The notes: generated from the sequence alone by a model not told the origin. 64,000 nt of DNA from Fontibacterium meridianamericanum (GCA_965235635.1 CBDDYR010000002.1:186001-250000); one strand, 5' to 3'. Positions 34,767 through 43,824 are shown, counted from the first letter of the stretch. A program made the numbers and translations.

Positions 34767-35256
34767 GAAAACTATCGTTTTTAAAATTATCTATGAAGTA
34801 CTTCCCAATTAAAATGGCATCTGCTTTATTGGAGTCTTTTTTTCTAGCTAATTTTGGAGATATAGTTGGATAAATTTCTATTACTTTTGTTCTGCTTGCA
34901 TCCTTTACTGATCCGATTAAATTAAAATGCTTCTTCCATTTTGCAGGTCTTACAAAATATATAGGAAAACTTAATGCTGCACATATTCCTTTAATAATGC
35001 CAAAAGACTGTCCAAAATTAAACATACTTGTCACGCCTTGTCCCGGCATAGCATTTACTTGTTCAACTATTACTGAAACTTTATCGCTTTCATGTAAAAA
35101 ACTTTTAAAGATGTGAGTAACTTGTGCAGAATTGATTTGTCTTTTATTTTTCTTACCATCAACCATTGTTGGAACATCATATATTTCTAAAATATCTTTA
35201 TTTTTAAAAACACAAATTGCTCCGCTTACACCAGGATCAATTGAAAAAACTAACAA
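34759..35256 (-). CDS. RuvC-like Holliday-junction resolvase, divergent phage-like type
   Basis: 165 residues, RNase H fold. The N-terminal strand FSIDPGVSGAICVF gives the first Asp; IVEQVNAMPGQGVTSMFNFGQSFGIIKG gives the Glu and a glycine-rich loop; RPAKWKKHF and the C-terminal KKDSNKADAILIGKYF give the last acidic site. The pattern resembles RuvC-like nucleases of phages more than housekeeping RuvC (which has GxARG in the loop). It occupies the ruvC position between yebC and ybgC, but ruvA and ruvB, normally next, are absent. Function as the cell's resolvase is inferred. Confidence 0.75.
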   Translation of the reverse strand: MLVFSIDPGVSGAICVFKNKDILEIYDVPTMVDGKKNKRQINSAQVTHIFKSFLHESDKVSVIVEQVNAMPGQGVTSMFNFGQSFGIIKGICAALSFPIYFVRPAKWKKHFNLIGSVKDASRTKVIEIYPTISPKLARKKDSNKADAILIGKYFIDNFKNDSFHG

Positions 35257-35260
35257 TTTT

Positions 35261-36004
35261 TTAATTCACTCCTTCTAATAATTTTTCATCTACTTCAAAA
35301 TTTGTAAAAACATTTTGAACATCATCATCATCTTCTATTTGTTCTAAAAAATTTACAACCTTAGTAAATGTTTCTTTATCTAAATTAACCTTACTGAGAG
35401 GATTCCAGACTAAACCAGCAAAACTTAAATCTTTAATTTTTTTTTCTATTTGTTCTCTTACAGAATTAAATTCTTCTTTTTTACAATTAATTTCATGATG
35501 AAGATCAGTAGTAATACAATCTTCTGCTCCTGCATTAATGGCTAGTTCTAAAGCATCGTTTGTACTCATTAATTCTTTCTTTATCTTGATTTGCCCTATC
35601 TGTTCAAATTGATAACTAACCGATCCGGTCTCGCCTAGGTTTCCTCCAAATTTTTGAAATATTGTTCTAATATTTGATACTGATCGATTTTTATTGTCAG
35701 TTAATACTTCTATAATAACTCCTGTTCTACCTGGACCAAATCCCTCATATCTTGAAAACTCATAACTATTATCAATATTACCTTGTGATTTTTTAATAGC
35801 TCTTTCAATATTATCTTTAGGCATATTTGCTGCTCTTGCAGCTTGAACGGCTGCTCGCAATCTTGGGTTCATTTCTGGATCGGGTGTTCCAAGCTTTGCT
35901 GATACGGTTATTTCTCTTGAAAGCTTAGTAAAAAGTTTAGAACGTATTTTGTCTGCACGTCCTTTTCTGTGCATCATGTTTTTAAAATGCGAATGGCCTG
36001 CCAT
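35261..36004 (-). CDS. yebC: YebC/PmpR family protein
   Basis: About 247 residues from the ATG giving MAGHSHFKNMMHRKGRADK, the invariant family start; a frame extending to 36040 overlaps ymdB and lacks homology. Further marks are NMPKDNIERAIKK, EGFGPGRTGVIIEVLTDNKNRSV and NLGETGSVSYQFE. Family members act as transcription or translation regulators, some relieving ribosome stalling. It lies 4 bases from the RuvC-like gene, the usual yebC-ruvC pairing. Confidence 0.95.
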   Translation of the reverse strand: MAGHSHFKNMMHRKGRADKIRSKLFTKLSREITVSAKLGTPDPEMNPRLRAAVQAARAANMPKDNIERAIKKSQGNIDNSYEFSRYEGFGPGRTGVIIEVLTDNKNRSVSNIRTIFQKFGGNLGETGSVSYQFEQIGQIKIKKELMSTNDALELAINAGAEDCITTDLHHEINCKKEEFNSVREQIEKKIKDLSFAGLVWNPLSKVNLDKETFTKVVNFLEQIEDDDDVQNVFTNFEVDEKLLEGVN

Positions 36005-36008
36005 GTTA

Positions 36009-36818
36009 TTAAAATGATCTTTGATTAAAATGAGCGCCAATTGTGATGGGTTTTATATCTTTTGCAAGGCCTGTTTTTTCATCAGCAACAACCTTAATTC
36101 CAGATAAGGTTCCTTTTCCTGAAGCAGGGGACAAACGCTCTAAATTTGGCTGTTTTAAAAATTTTTTTAATGCTGCATCTTTATTCATTCCTATAATTGA
36201 GTCATAATCTCCACACATGCCAGCGTCAGTTTGGTAAGCAGTGCCATGATTTAAAATTCTAAAATCATAAGTAGGAACATGACTGTGAGTTCCAACAACT
36301 AAGGTTACCTGACCATCAAGATAATGACCCATGGCCATTTTTTCACTAGTTATTTCGGCGTGGATATCGACAATTATAAAGTCTACATCTTTGCCTAACT
36401 TTAACGATTGCAGTTTAAGAGCTATACAATTGAAAACATCATCTGCTTTTTTCATATAAATATTTCCCATAATATTAATTACCGCGACCTTTTTATTATT
36501 CTTTAAAGAATAAATCTCACAACCTGATCCTGGGGTGCCATCCATAAAATTTAATGGTCTTAATAATCTTTTTTCATCGGATATAAATTCTGCTGTCTCC
36601 TTTTGATCCCAAATGTGATTACCAGAAGTGATAACATCAACACCGACAGAAAATAATTCATCACAAATTTTTTTTGTAATCCCATAACCACCTGCTGCAT
36701 TTTCACCATTAACAATAACAAAATCTATTTCTTCATTAGCTCTAATCTTTGGTAATTCAGATAAAACAATATCTCTTCCAGGTCTGCCAACAATGTCACC
36801 TAAAAATAAAAAATTCAT
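36009..36818 (-). CDS. ymdB: YmdB-type metallophosphoesterase (TIGR00282 family)
   Basis: 269 residues. FLGDIVGRPGRDIV, NGENAAGGYGIT, SGNHIWDQKE, DIHAEITSEKMAMGHYLDG, VVGTHSHVPTYD and GTAYQTDAGMCGDYDSIIGM together form the dimetal phosphoesterase site of this family, which hydrolyses 2',3'-cyclic nucleotides in Bacillus. Its start overlaps the preceding cyclo-ligase stop by 4 nt, and yebC follows 4 bases later. Confidence 0.9.
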   Translation of the reverse strand: MNFLFLGDIVGRPGRDIVLSELPKIRANEEIDFVIVNGENAAGGYGITKKICDELFSVGVDVITSGNHIWDQKETAEFISDEKRLLRPLNFMDGTPGSGCEIYSLKNNKKVAVINIMGNIYMKKADDVFNCIALKLQSLKLGKDVDFIIVDIHAEITSEKMAMGHYLDGQVTLVVGTHSHVPTYDFRILNHGTAYQTDAGMCGDYDSIIGMNKDAALKKFLKQPNLERLSPASGKGTLSGIKVVADEKTGLAKDIKPITIGAHFNQRSF

Positions 36819-37366
36819 TTAATATTTAAAAATCCTTTTTCTGTAAAAATAGATTCTAAACAAAAATCTGTTTTTGATACTTTTAATTGATCCATTTTTT
36901 GAAATGAAAAACCAATTCCTATCGTTCTAAACTTTTTTGAAGTTTTGCTTAACATATTAAAATATCTGTCATAATATCCTCCGCCATATCCAAGCCTATT
37001 ACCATATTTATCAAAAGCTAATAATGGAACTAAAAAAATGTCAGGAAATAAACTTTTAGCATCTATAAAGTTTTGAGGAATTCCATATCGGTTTAATTGT
37101 AAAACATCATTAACATTCCATTTTTTAAATTCCATTAACTTATTTTCATTATGAAGGAATGGTAAAGATAATGAAATTTTTTTTTTAAATAGTAACATAT
37201 TTAAAATTTTTAAATCTAACTCAAAATTTATAGAATAATAAGAACCTACTGTAATATTTTTATATTTCAAAATTTCTGAAAGTAATGGGCTAAAATCTTT
37301 TTCTTTAAAAACAAAATATTTATTTTTTCTTAAGGAAAAGTAATGCTTCCTTAATTTTTCTTTCAT
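36815..37366 (-). CDS. ygfA: 5-formyltetrahydrofolate cyclo-ligase
   Basis: 183 residues. The C-terminal LVPLLAFDKYGNRLGYGGGYYDRYF is the family signature, and the N-terminal KEKLRKHYFSLR helix is typical. It recycles 5-formyl-THF to methenyl-THF, complementing fhs and folP in folate metabolism. It lies 5 nt after zapA, so the 6S RNA gene often found between the two is not there. Confidence 0.9.
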   Translation of the reverse strand: MKEKLRKHYFSLRKNKYFVFKEKDFSPLLSEILKYKNITVGSYYSINFELDLKILNMLLFKKKISLSLPFLHNENKLMEFKKWNVNDVLQLNRYGIPQNFIDAKSLFPDIFLVPLLAFDKYGNRLGYGGGYYDRYFNMLSKTSKKFRTIGIGFSFQKMDQLKVSKTDFCLESIFTEKGFLNIK

Positions 37367-37371
37367 TAAAA

Positions 37372-37800
37372 TTAATTAATCTTTTCTAGAAAATTATTTA
37401 TTGAATTTGAAACTTTTTCTAAAGATTCTGAATAATTTTTTTCATTATCTGAGATTTTACTTTTAAGTTCTTGTAATTCTAATTGAAGATTTTGAATTTC
37501 TTTTTCTTTATCCTCTTTATATAAAATTGATAAACTTTTAATTTCTCTAAATTTTTCAAGTAAAGTTTTATTCTGATTTTTAAGCTTTTCTATGGACTCT
37601 TTAATAGTAAACATCTCATCAATAACTTGAATTGAACTAATTAGTAAGAGTTTACTTTCGCCAATATTTCCTAGATCATTTTTAAGTTTTTCAAATTTTT
37701 CATTTAAATGTAAGGATAGTTTTTCCAGCTCCTGTTCCTGCCCATCTTCACAAGACAAAATATAGTCTCGATTATTAAACTTAACAGTAACATTTACCAT
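37372..37800 (-). CDS. zapA: Cell division protein ZapA
   Basis: 142 residues. The N-terminal globular domain VNVTVKFNNRDYILSCEDGQEQELEKLSLHLNEK matches ZapA, followed by a long coiled coil (about 60-140). It bundles FtsZ at the division site. Its start overlaps the preceding coiled-coil gene by 7 nt. Confidence 0.85.
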   Translation of the reverse strand: MVNVTVKFNNRDYILSCEDGQEQELEKLSLHLNEKFEKLKNDLGNIGESKLLLISSIQVIDEMFTIKESIEKLKNQNKTLLEKFREIKSLSILYKEDKEKEIQNLQLELQELKSKISDNEKNYSESLEKVSNSINNFLEKIN

Positions 37801-38318
37801 TTATCAAATTCTCCTAACATCGCATCTGTCTCTTGACTTAACTCATCAATTTTTTTTACGAACATTTTTTTATTTTTTAATATTTGTTCTAATTGTTCTT
37901 TTGTTGATTGTAATTCGTTTTGCGAAGAATTTATCTGTTCTTTTAAATCTTTATTTATATTCTCAGTTTCGGTAATCTTGTATCTAGACTCTTCTAATTC
38001 AACTTCCATTTTAGCTAATTCATCTTTTATTGTCTGATTTTCTTTTTCTATTAAATCAATTTTATTTAATAACCCTTGATTTCCTAAATCTTGATTATTT
38101 AGTTTTTGTTCAAACACTTTTAATTCATCTATAATACTATTTTTTTCCAGTTCTAAATTTTTTGACTTCTGATTTAATTCTTCTTTTTCCTTCTCTAATT
38201 GAGAACTTAACTTTCTTAAATAACTACTTTCTTCCTTTGAATTTTTAATTAAATCTGCGATTGAATCTAGTTTGTTTAAAGTTTCGAATAGCTGTGTTTC
38301 TTTATTTTTTAAATTCAT
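37794..38318 (-). CDS. Coiled-coil protein of unknown function upstream of zapA
   Basis: About 174 residues if started at MNLKNKETQ (38318); a frame to 38372 adds 18 unlikely residues that run into the tkt upstream spacer. The chain is nearly all heptad coiled coil, rich in Glu, Lys, Leu and Gln, and ends VDELSQETDAMLGEFDKW-like (KKIDELSQETDAMLGEFDKW). No signal peptide. Alphaproteobacteria often carry such a small coiled-coil gene before zapA; a role in division is suggested by context only. Confidence 0.7.
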   Translation of the reverse strand: MNLKNKETQLFETLNKLDSIADLIKNSKEESSYLRKLSSQLEKEKEELNQKSKNLELEKNSIIDELKVFEQKLNNQDLGNQGLLNKIDLIEKENQTIKDELAKMEVELEESRYKITETENINKDLKEQINSSQNELQSTKEQLEQILKNKKMFVKKIDELSQETDAMLGEFDKW

Positions 38319-38392
38319 TAAACTAAAAAAATTGTTTAATTTGTATCTTAAACATAATAATAATTCCTGCAATCCAAGTCTATCTATGTTTC

Positions 38393-40375
38393 ATGACAAA
38401 AAATAATTACTCAGATCTAGCTAATGCAATAAGATTTTTGTCAATTGATGCTGTTCAAAAAGCAAATTCCGGTCATCCAGGCATGCCTATGGGTATGGCT
38501 GATGTGACAACGATTCTTTTTAATAAATTTTTAAAATTTAATCCTCATAACCCTTCATGGTTTAATAGAGATAGATTTGTTTTATCTGCGGGTCATGGAT
38601 CAATGTTATTGTACTCTGCTTTATATTTGTCTGGTTATAAAACTATTACTATTGAAGATATTAAAAATTTTAGACAATTAAATTCTATTTGTGCTGGACA
38701 CCCCGAGTATGAAAAAGATTCTGGAATAGAAACAACTACCGGCCCTCTGGGCCAAGGCATAGCTAATGCTGTTGGCTTTGCTTTAGCTGAAGAAATTAAT
38801 AGAGCAAAATTTGGTGATAAAATTTGCAATCATAAAACTTATGTTATTGCAGGTGATGGGTGTTTGATGGAAGGCGTCAGTCATGAAGCGATGAGTCTAG
38901 CGGGACATCTAAAGCTCAAAAACTTAATTTTATTTTTTGACAATAACTCTATTTCCATTGATGGAAATACTAATCTTAGTATTTCTGATGATTATAAAAA
39001 AAGATTTGCTTCCTATAATTGGGATTTAATTGAAATTAATGGCCACGATCATAATCAAATTTCAAAAGCTATTAGTAAAGTACAAAAAGCAAAAAAACCG
39101 ACCGTTATCTCCTGTAAAACTATCATTGGTTACGGTTCGCCAAATAAAAGCAATACAGCCTCCGTTCATGGAAGTCCTTTGGGAAGTGCTGAAATTGATT
39201 TAGTTAGAAAAAAATTAAAATGGAAATATCCACCATTTGAAATCCCTGAGAATATTTTAAAAGAATGGAGAAAATTAATTATTACTGGAAAAAAACATGA
39301 AGAAAACTGGAAAAAAGACTTTGATAAATTAGAAAAAAATAAAAAAGAAGAATTTTTAAGAATTAAGTCAGGCAACCTACCAAAAAACTTTAATGAGAAA
39401 ATTAGCCAAATTAAAGATAAATTTTTTGAAAATTCAAAACCCATTGCAACCAGAAAGTCTTCAGAAGCGTGCCTTGAAGCAATTACAACATTTATTCCAG
39501 AGCTTATAGGGGGTTCTGCAGATTTAACTGGTTCTAATAATACAAAATCATCATCACAAAAAATAATTAATGCCAATAATTTTAAGGGGACATACATTCA
39601 TTATGGAATAAGAGAACATGGTATGTGCGGTGTAATGAATGGTTTAGCTCTGGATCAAAGTACCATTCCTTATGGGGGAACATTTTTAATATTTTCTGAC
39701 TATTGCAAGCCTTCAATTAGATTGGCTGCTTTAATGAAACAAAAAGTCATATATGTGTTAACACATGACTCTATCGGCCTAGGAGAAGATGGTCCAACTC
39801 ATCAACCGATTGAACAACTTTTTAGCTTAAGATCAATTCCAAATTTAAATGTATTTAGACCCGCAGACTCAATCGAGACTTTAGAAGCTTGGGAATTAGC
39901 TTTAAAATCAAATTCGTCTCCTAGCGTTCTTGCTCTTACAAGACAAGATTTGCCAATGGTAAGAAAAAAAGAATCTAAAGAAAATTTAACTCAATATGGC
40001 GGTTACATATTGAGTGATTCAAAAAATAATAATTGCAATTTAATAATAATTGCAACTGGATCGGAAGTAGAGATTGCCTTAGATGTTCAAAAAAAATTAA
40101 ATGAACAAAATGTAGAATCGAAAGTTATTTCTATGCCTTGTTTAGAGTTGTTCGAAAAACAATCTAAAGAATACAAAAATAAAATTTTAGGAAAAAACTC
40201 TTTTACAGTAACTATAGAAGCAGGAGTTACAATAGGTTGGGAGAAATATACATCTAACGGAATTTCTTTTGGTATTAATTCATTTGGAAAGAGCGCTCCC
40301 TATAAACAAATATATAAACATTTTGGTCTCACTTCTGAGAATATTATCTCAGAAATCAAAAAAAATTATAAATAA
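38393..40375 (+). CDS. tkt: Transketolase
   Basis: 660 residues, full length. AIRFLSIDAVQKANSGHPGMPMG at the N-terminus, the thiamine-diphosphate motif AGDGCLMEGVSHEA, THDSIGLGEDGPTHQPIEQL in the pyrimidine domain, and a C-terminal domain from about residue 535. It interconverts sugar phosphates in the pentose phosphate pathway. It opens a long plus-strand gene string; pgk follows 12 bases later with no gapA between them. Confidence 0.96.
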   Translation: MTKNNYSDLANAIRFLSIDAVQKANSGHPGMPMGMADVTTILFNKFLKFNPHNPSWFNRDRFVLSAGHGSMLLYSALYLSGYKTITIEDIKNFRQLNSICAGHPEYEKDSGIETTTGPLGQGIANAVGFALAEEINRAKFGDKICNHKTYVIAGDGCLMEGVSHEAMSLAGHLKLKNLILFFDNNSISIDGNTNLSISDDYKKRFASYNWDLIEINGHDHNQISKAISKVQKAKKPTVISCKTIIGYGSPNKSNTASVHGSPLGSAEIDLVRKKLKWKYPPFEIPENILKEWRKLIITGKKHEENWKKDFDKLEKNKKEEFLRIKSGNLPKNFNEKISQIKDKFFENSKPIATRKSSEACLEAITTFIPELIGGSADLTGSNNTKSSSQKIINANNFKGTYIHYGIREHGMCGVMNGLALDQSTIPYGGTFLIFSDYCKPSIRLAALMKQKVIYVLTHDSIGLGEDGPTHQPIEQLFSLRSIPNLNVFRPADSIETLEAWELALKSNSSPSVLALTRQDLPMVRKKESKENLTQYGGYILSDSKNNNCNLIIIATGSEVEIALDVQKKLNEQNVESKVISMPCLELFEKQSKEYKNKILGKNSFTVTIEAGVTIGWEKYTSNGISFGINSFGKSAPYKQIYKHFGLTSENIISEIKKNYK

Positions 40376-40387
40376 CTAAGCTTATTA

Positions 40388-41576
40388 ATGAATAATCTAA
40401 ATACGCTTTCTAGCAACGAAGATATTAAAGATAAAATTATTTTTTTAAGAGTAGATTTTAATATTCCAATAAAAGATGGAAAAGTAATTGACGATACCAA
40501 AATAGTTAAAATGAAAGATATTATTAATAAGTTGCTATCTAAAAAGACTAAAATTATCTTATGTTCCCATTTAGGAAGACCTCAAAAAAATGGCAAAGAA
40601 GGATTATCTCTAAACCAAGTTAAAAATAAATTAGAAAATATTTTTAGGAAGGACATAGTCTTTTTAAATAATTATTTAAATAACGAAACTAAGAACAATA
40701 TAAAACAATCAGATAAAGATTTATTTCTTCTAGAAAATATTAGATTTTATAAAGAAGAAGAAAAAAATGATCCTGAATTTGCTAAACAATTGGCAAATCT
40801 TGCAGATATTTACATAAATGAGGCATTCTCTTGTTCTCACCGAGCGCACGCGTCTGTAACTGGAATAACTAAATTTATAAAATCATATGCTGGGGAAACA
40901 ATTATTAATGAATTAAATTCTTTAGATAAAATTTTTAATAAATCAAACAAGCCTGTTACTTGTATTATTGGTGGTTCGAAAATATCTACAAAAATTGATT
41001 TAATTTCTAACCTAATTAAAAAAGTAGATTTTATGATTATTGGCGGAGCTATGGCTAATAACTTTATAAAATATAATAATTTTGAGATTGGAAAATCTTT
41101 GTTCGAGCCTAATAAAGAAGAAACTATAAAAGAAATTATTGCTGTAGCTAAAAAGAACAACTGTAAATTAATAATTCCTGAAGATGTTATTGTTTCAACC
41201 AATGAAAATATTGCTGGAAAGAATAAAAATTTATCTGAAATAGAAGCTAATGATATAATTTTTGATATTGGTAATAATACTATTAAAAGTAATTGGTGAA
41301 ATTATTAATTCATCAAAAACATTACTATGGAATGGTCCACTTGGTTTTTTTGAAAAAGATTTTTTTGCTAATGGAAGTAACGAAGTTGCAAAATTAATTA
41401 AAACAAATACTCAAAAAAAATTATTAACATCGATAGCTGGCGGTGGCGATACTGCAGCTGCAATCAAAAAAGCAAATGCTGAGGATGGTTTCAGTTACAT
41501 CTCAACTGCAGGTGGTGCTTTTTTGGAATGGCTTGAAGGAAAAATACTTCCAGGACTAAAAGTCCTTGAAAAATAA
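40388..41576 (+). CDS. pgk: Phosphoglycerate kinase, split by one extra A
   Basis: Frame one (40388-41299) carries FLRVDFNIPIKDGKVIDDTKI, CSHLGRPQKNGKEG, FLLENIRFYKEEEKND, FSCSHRAHASVTGI and GGSKISTKIDLISNL; it stops in IGNNTIKSNW. Frame two continues GEIINSSKTLLWNGPLGFFE and ends with SIAGGGDTAAAIKKA and STAGGAFLEWLEGK. Removing one A of aaaa at 41285-41288 joins them as TIKVIGEII, 395 residues, the family length. As a central glycolytic enzyme it is unlikely to be truly broken. It transfers phosphate between 1,3-bisphosphoglycerate and ADP. Confidence 0.9.
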
Positions 41577-41603
41577 TTTTTAAATAACTAAAAGATTAGT
41601 TCT

Positions 41604-42620
41604 ATGAACAGTATCGAGTCTATTGCTCTTGCAATGGTCCAAAAAGGCAAAGGAATTTTGGCTGCTGACGAAAGCAATAGCACAATGACTAAAAGATTAG
41701 ATTCTGTAAAAATTCCTTCTACAGAAGCAAATAGATTAAAATTTCGAGAAGCTCTTTTTACATCAAAAAGAATTAAAGATTTTATAAGCGGAATAATCTT
41801 GTTTGATGAAACAATAAAACAAACCGCTTCTAATGGAAAAAATATTTCTAAATTATTAAGTGACCAAGGAATTATTCCTGGAATCAAAGTTGATAAAGGA
41901 GTTAAGCCACTTGCGCTTTCAAATGATGAAAAAATTACTGAGGGACTGGATGGTCTTAAAGAAAGATTAATTGAATATTATAAATTAGGAGCAAGATTTA
42001 CTAAATGGAGAGCTGTATACGATATATCAAATATCTACCCATCAAAAACTTCGATAGTTGCAAATGCTCACGCTCTAGCAAGATACGCTGCTATTGTGCA
42101 AGACACAAATATGGTTCCAATTGTTGAGCCTGAAGTCTTGATGGATGGCAATCACGATATTAAGAAATGTTACGAAGTAACTAGTGCAGTATTAAATGAA
42201 TGTTTTAATCAACTAGTTGTTCATAAAGTAAATTTAAAAGGAATAGTGTTAAAACCAAACATGATATTAAATGGTTCTGAGTCTGGAAAAAAAAATATAA
42301 CTGAAGAAATTGCTGAAAAAAGCCTTGATTGCCTAAAAAGAAATGTTCCAAAAGAAGTCCCTGGAATAGCTTTTCTTTCAGGTGGTCAAAGTGAGCTTGA
42401 AGCAACTGAAAATCTAAATTCTATTAATAAAATTAATGATACAAAATTTGCATTTACATTTTCATACGGTAGAGCACTGCAGCAAAGTGCATTAAAAACC
42501 TGGGCAAAAAATATCAACGACAAAGCTACTGTCCAATCAGTGTTCGACATAAGATCTGAAATGAATAGCCTTGCCTCGCTTGGTAAGTGGAAATTAGATT
42601 TAGAAAAAAAAGCGGCTTAA
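41604..42620 (+). CDS. fbaB: Class I fructose-bisphosphate aldolase
   Basis: 338 residues. KGILAADESNSTMTKRL at the N-terminus, the ARFTKWRAVYDI segment, EPEVLMDGNHDI, the Schiff-base lysine in VLKPNMILNG and FLSGGQSELEATENLN identify the metal-independent class I enzyme (eukaryote-like type). It cleaves or forms fructose-1,6-bisphosphate. It follows pgk, as expected for a glycolysis/gluconeogenesis gene set. Confidence 0.95.
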   Translation: MNSIESIALAMVQKGKGILAADESNSTMTKRLDSVKIPSTEANRLKFREALFTSKRIKDFISGIILFDETIKQTASNGKNISKLLSDQGIIPGIKVDKGVKPLALSNDEKITEGLDGLKERLIEYYKLGARFTKWRAVYDISNIYPSKTSIVANAHALARYAAIVQDTNMVPIVEPEVLMDGNHDIKKCYEVTSAVLNECFNQLVVHKVNLKGIVLKPNMILNGSESGKKNITEEIAEKSLDCLKRNVPKEVPGIAFLSGGQSELEATENLNSINKINDTKFAFTFSYGRALQQSALKTWAKNINDKATVQSVFDIRSEMNSLASLGKWKLDLEKKAA

Positions 42621-42624
42621 TTTA

Positions 42625-43239
42625 TTGAGTAAATTTCTTTACTTAATCTCTCCTGAAAAAATTACTAATCATAAAATTTTTCTTAAAAAACTAGAACTGG
42701 TTTTTACAAGTAATATTATAAAATTTTTTCAACTTAGAGTTAAGAATCAAAAAAGAAAACAAATTATATTGCTTGGAAAAAAAATTATAAAACTTACTAA
42801 AAAATATAAAGTTAATTTTATTATAAATGATGATCCTTATATTGCAAAAATATTAAATGCTGATGGCTGTCATCTTGGTCAGCAAGACATGTCTATTAAT
42901 TTTGCAAAAAAAATATTAAAAAAAAATTCAATTATTGGAATAACTTGTCACAACTCTAAAATACTTGCATCCAAAGCTTTTGCTAATAAAGCAAGTTATG
43001 TAGCCTTTGGCGCTTTTTATCCGACAAAAACTAAGAAAGTAAAGTACAGGGCCAAATTAAGTTTAATTAAATGGGCCAAAAAAAATATTAAAAAACCTAT
43101 AGTCGCTATAGGAGGAATTAATCAAAAAAATTATGAAAAAATATTAAATGCTGGCGCAAATTATGTAGCTTGCTCAGCTAGTATATGGAAAAGTAACATA
43201 AAAAATCCATTAACTGCTGTAAACATGTTTAAAAAATAG
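42625..43239 (+). CDS. thiE: Thiamine-phosphate synthase ThiE
   Basis: 204 residues from a TTG start 4 nt after fbaB. FFQLRVKNQKRK, FIINDDPYIAKILNADGCHLGQQDMS, GITCHNS and YVAFGAFYPTKTKK match ThiE in order, as does the C-terminal VAIGGINQKN. It joins HMP-PP with thiazole phosphate. It is lysine-rich and divergent, but the diphosphate-binding residues are kept. Pairs with thiD at 23 kb. Confidence 0.83.
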   Translation: MSKFLYLISPEKITNHKIFLKKLELVFTSNIIKFFQLRVKNQKRKQIILLGKKIIKLTKKYKVNFIINDDPYIAKILNADGCHLGQQDMSINFAKKILKKNSIIGITCHNSKILASKAFANKASYVAFGAFYPTKTKKVKYRAKLSLIKWAKKNIKKPIVAIGGINQKNYEKILNAGANYVACSASIWKSNIKNPLTAVNMFKK

Positions 43240-43260
43240 ATATACGTTCTCAGAATAAAT

Positions 43261-43824
43261 ATGAAAATTTTAGGATCAGACATCAGAGTTGGTAATATCA
43301 TTGAATATAAAAATGATCTTTGGAAATGCCTTAAAAACCAAACATCAAATCGTGGAAACCTTCGATCACACAATCAAGTAGAGCTTAAAAGTATTACTAA
43401 AGGCACAAAATTAAATGAAAGATTTAGAGCTGATGAAACAGTAGAAAAGGCAAGTCTTGAAGAAAAAAAATTTCAATTTTTATATTCAGCAAACGATGAA
43501 TTCTTTTTTATGGATAGCGAAAATTTTGAACAAATCTCAATCAATAAGTCAGTTGTTGAAGAATGCGAAAAATTATTAAAAGAAAATTTAGAAGTGACTA
43601 TTGAATTTTATCAAGAAAAACCATTAAGTGTTATTTTGCCTAGATCTGTAGAATATGAAATTATTGAAACAGAGTCTGTAGTAAAAGGACAAACAGCCTC
43701 TGGTTCTTTTAAACCTGCAACAATTCAAAACGGTATTAAGATAATGGTGCCACCATTTATAAGTCAAGGCGATAAAATAATTGTTGATACAGAGACACAA
43801 GAGTATTTAAAAAAAGTTAGCTAA
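43261..43824 (+). CDS. efp: Elongation factor P (atypical modification loop)
   Basis: 187 residues, three beta-barrel domains. SDIRVGNIIEYKNDLWKC, the KGTKLNERFRADETVEKA segment, FFMDSENFEQI and the C-terminal signature KPATIQNGIKIMVPPFISQGDKI show a true EF-P. It helps ribosomes through polyproline. The loop that normally reads KPGKG with the modified Lys is SNRGN here (residues 29-33), so Asn33 replaces the lysine; Arg31 is the nearest basic residue. Its stop overlaps suhB by one base. Confidence 0.92.
   Translation: MKILGSDIRVGNIIEYKNDLWKCLKNQTSNRGNLRSHNQVELKSITKGTKLNERFRADETVEKASLEEKKFQFLYSANDEFFFMDSENFEQISINKSVVEECEKLLKENLEVTIEFYQEKPLSVILPRSVEYEIIETESVVKGQTASGSFKPATIQNGIKIMVPPFISQGDKIIVDTETQEYLKKVS

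Noticed and set aside
39166..39597. 143-residue minus-strand open frame inside tkt
   Set aside because: Antisense shadow of a strongly conserved transketolase region with no family resemblance of its own.
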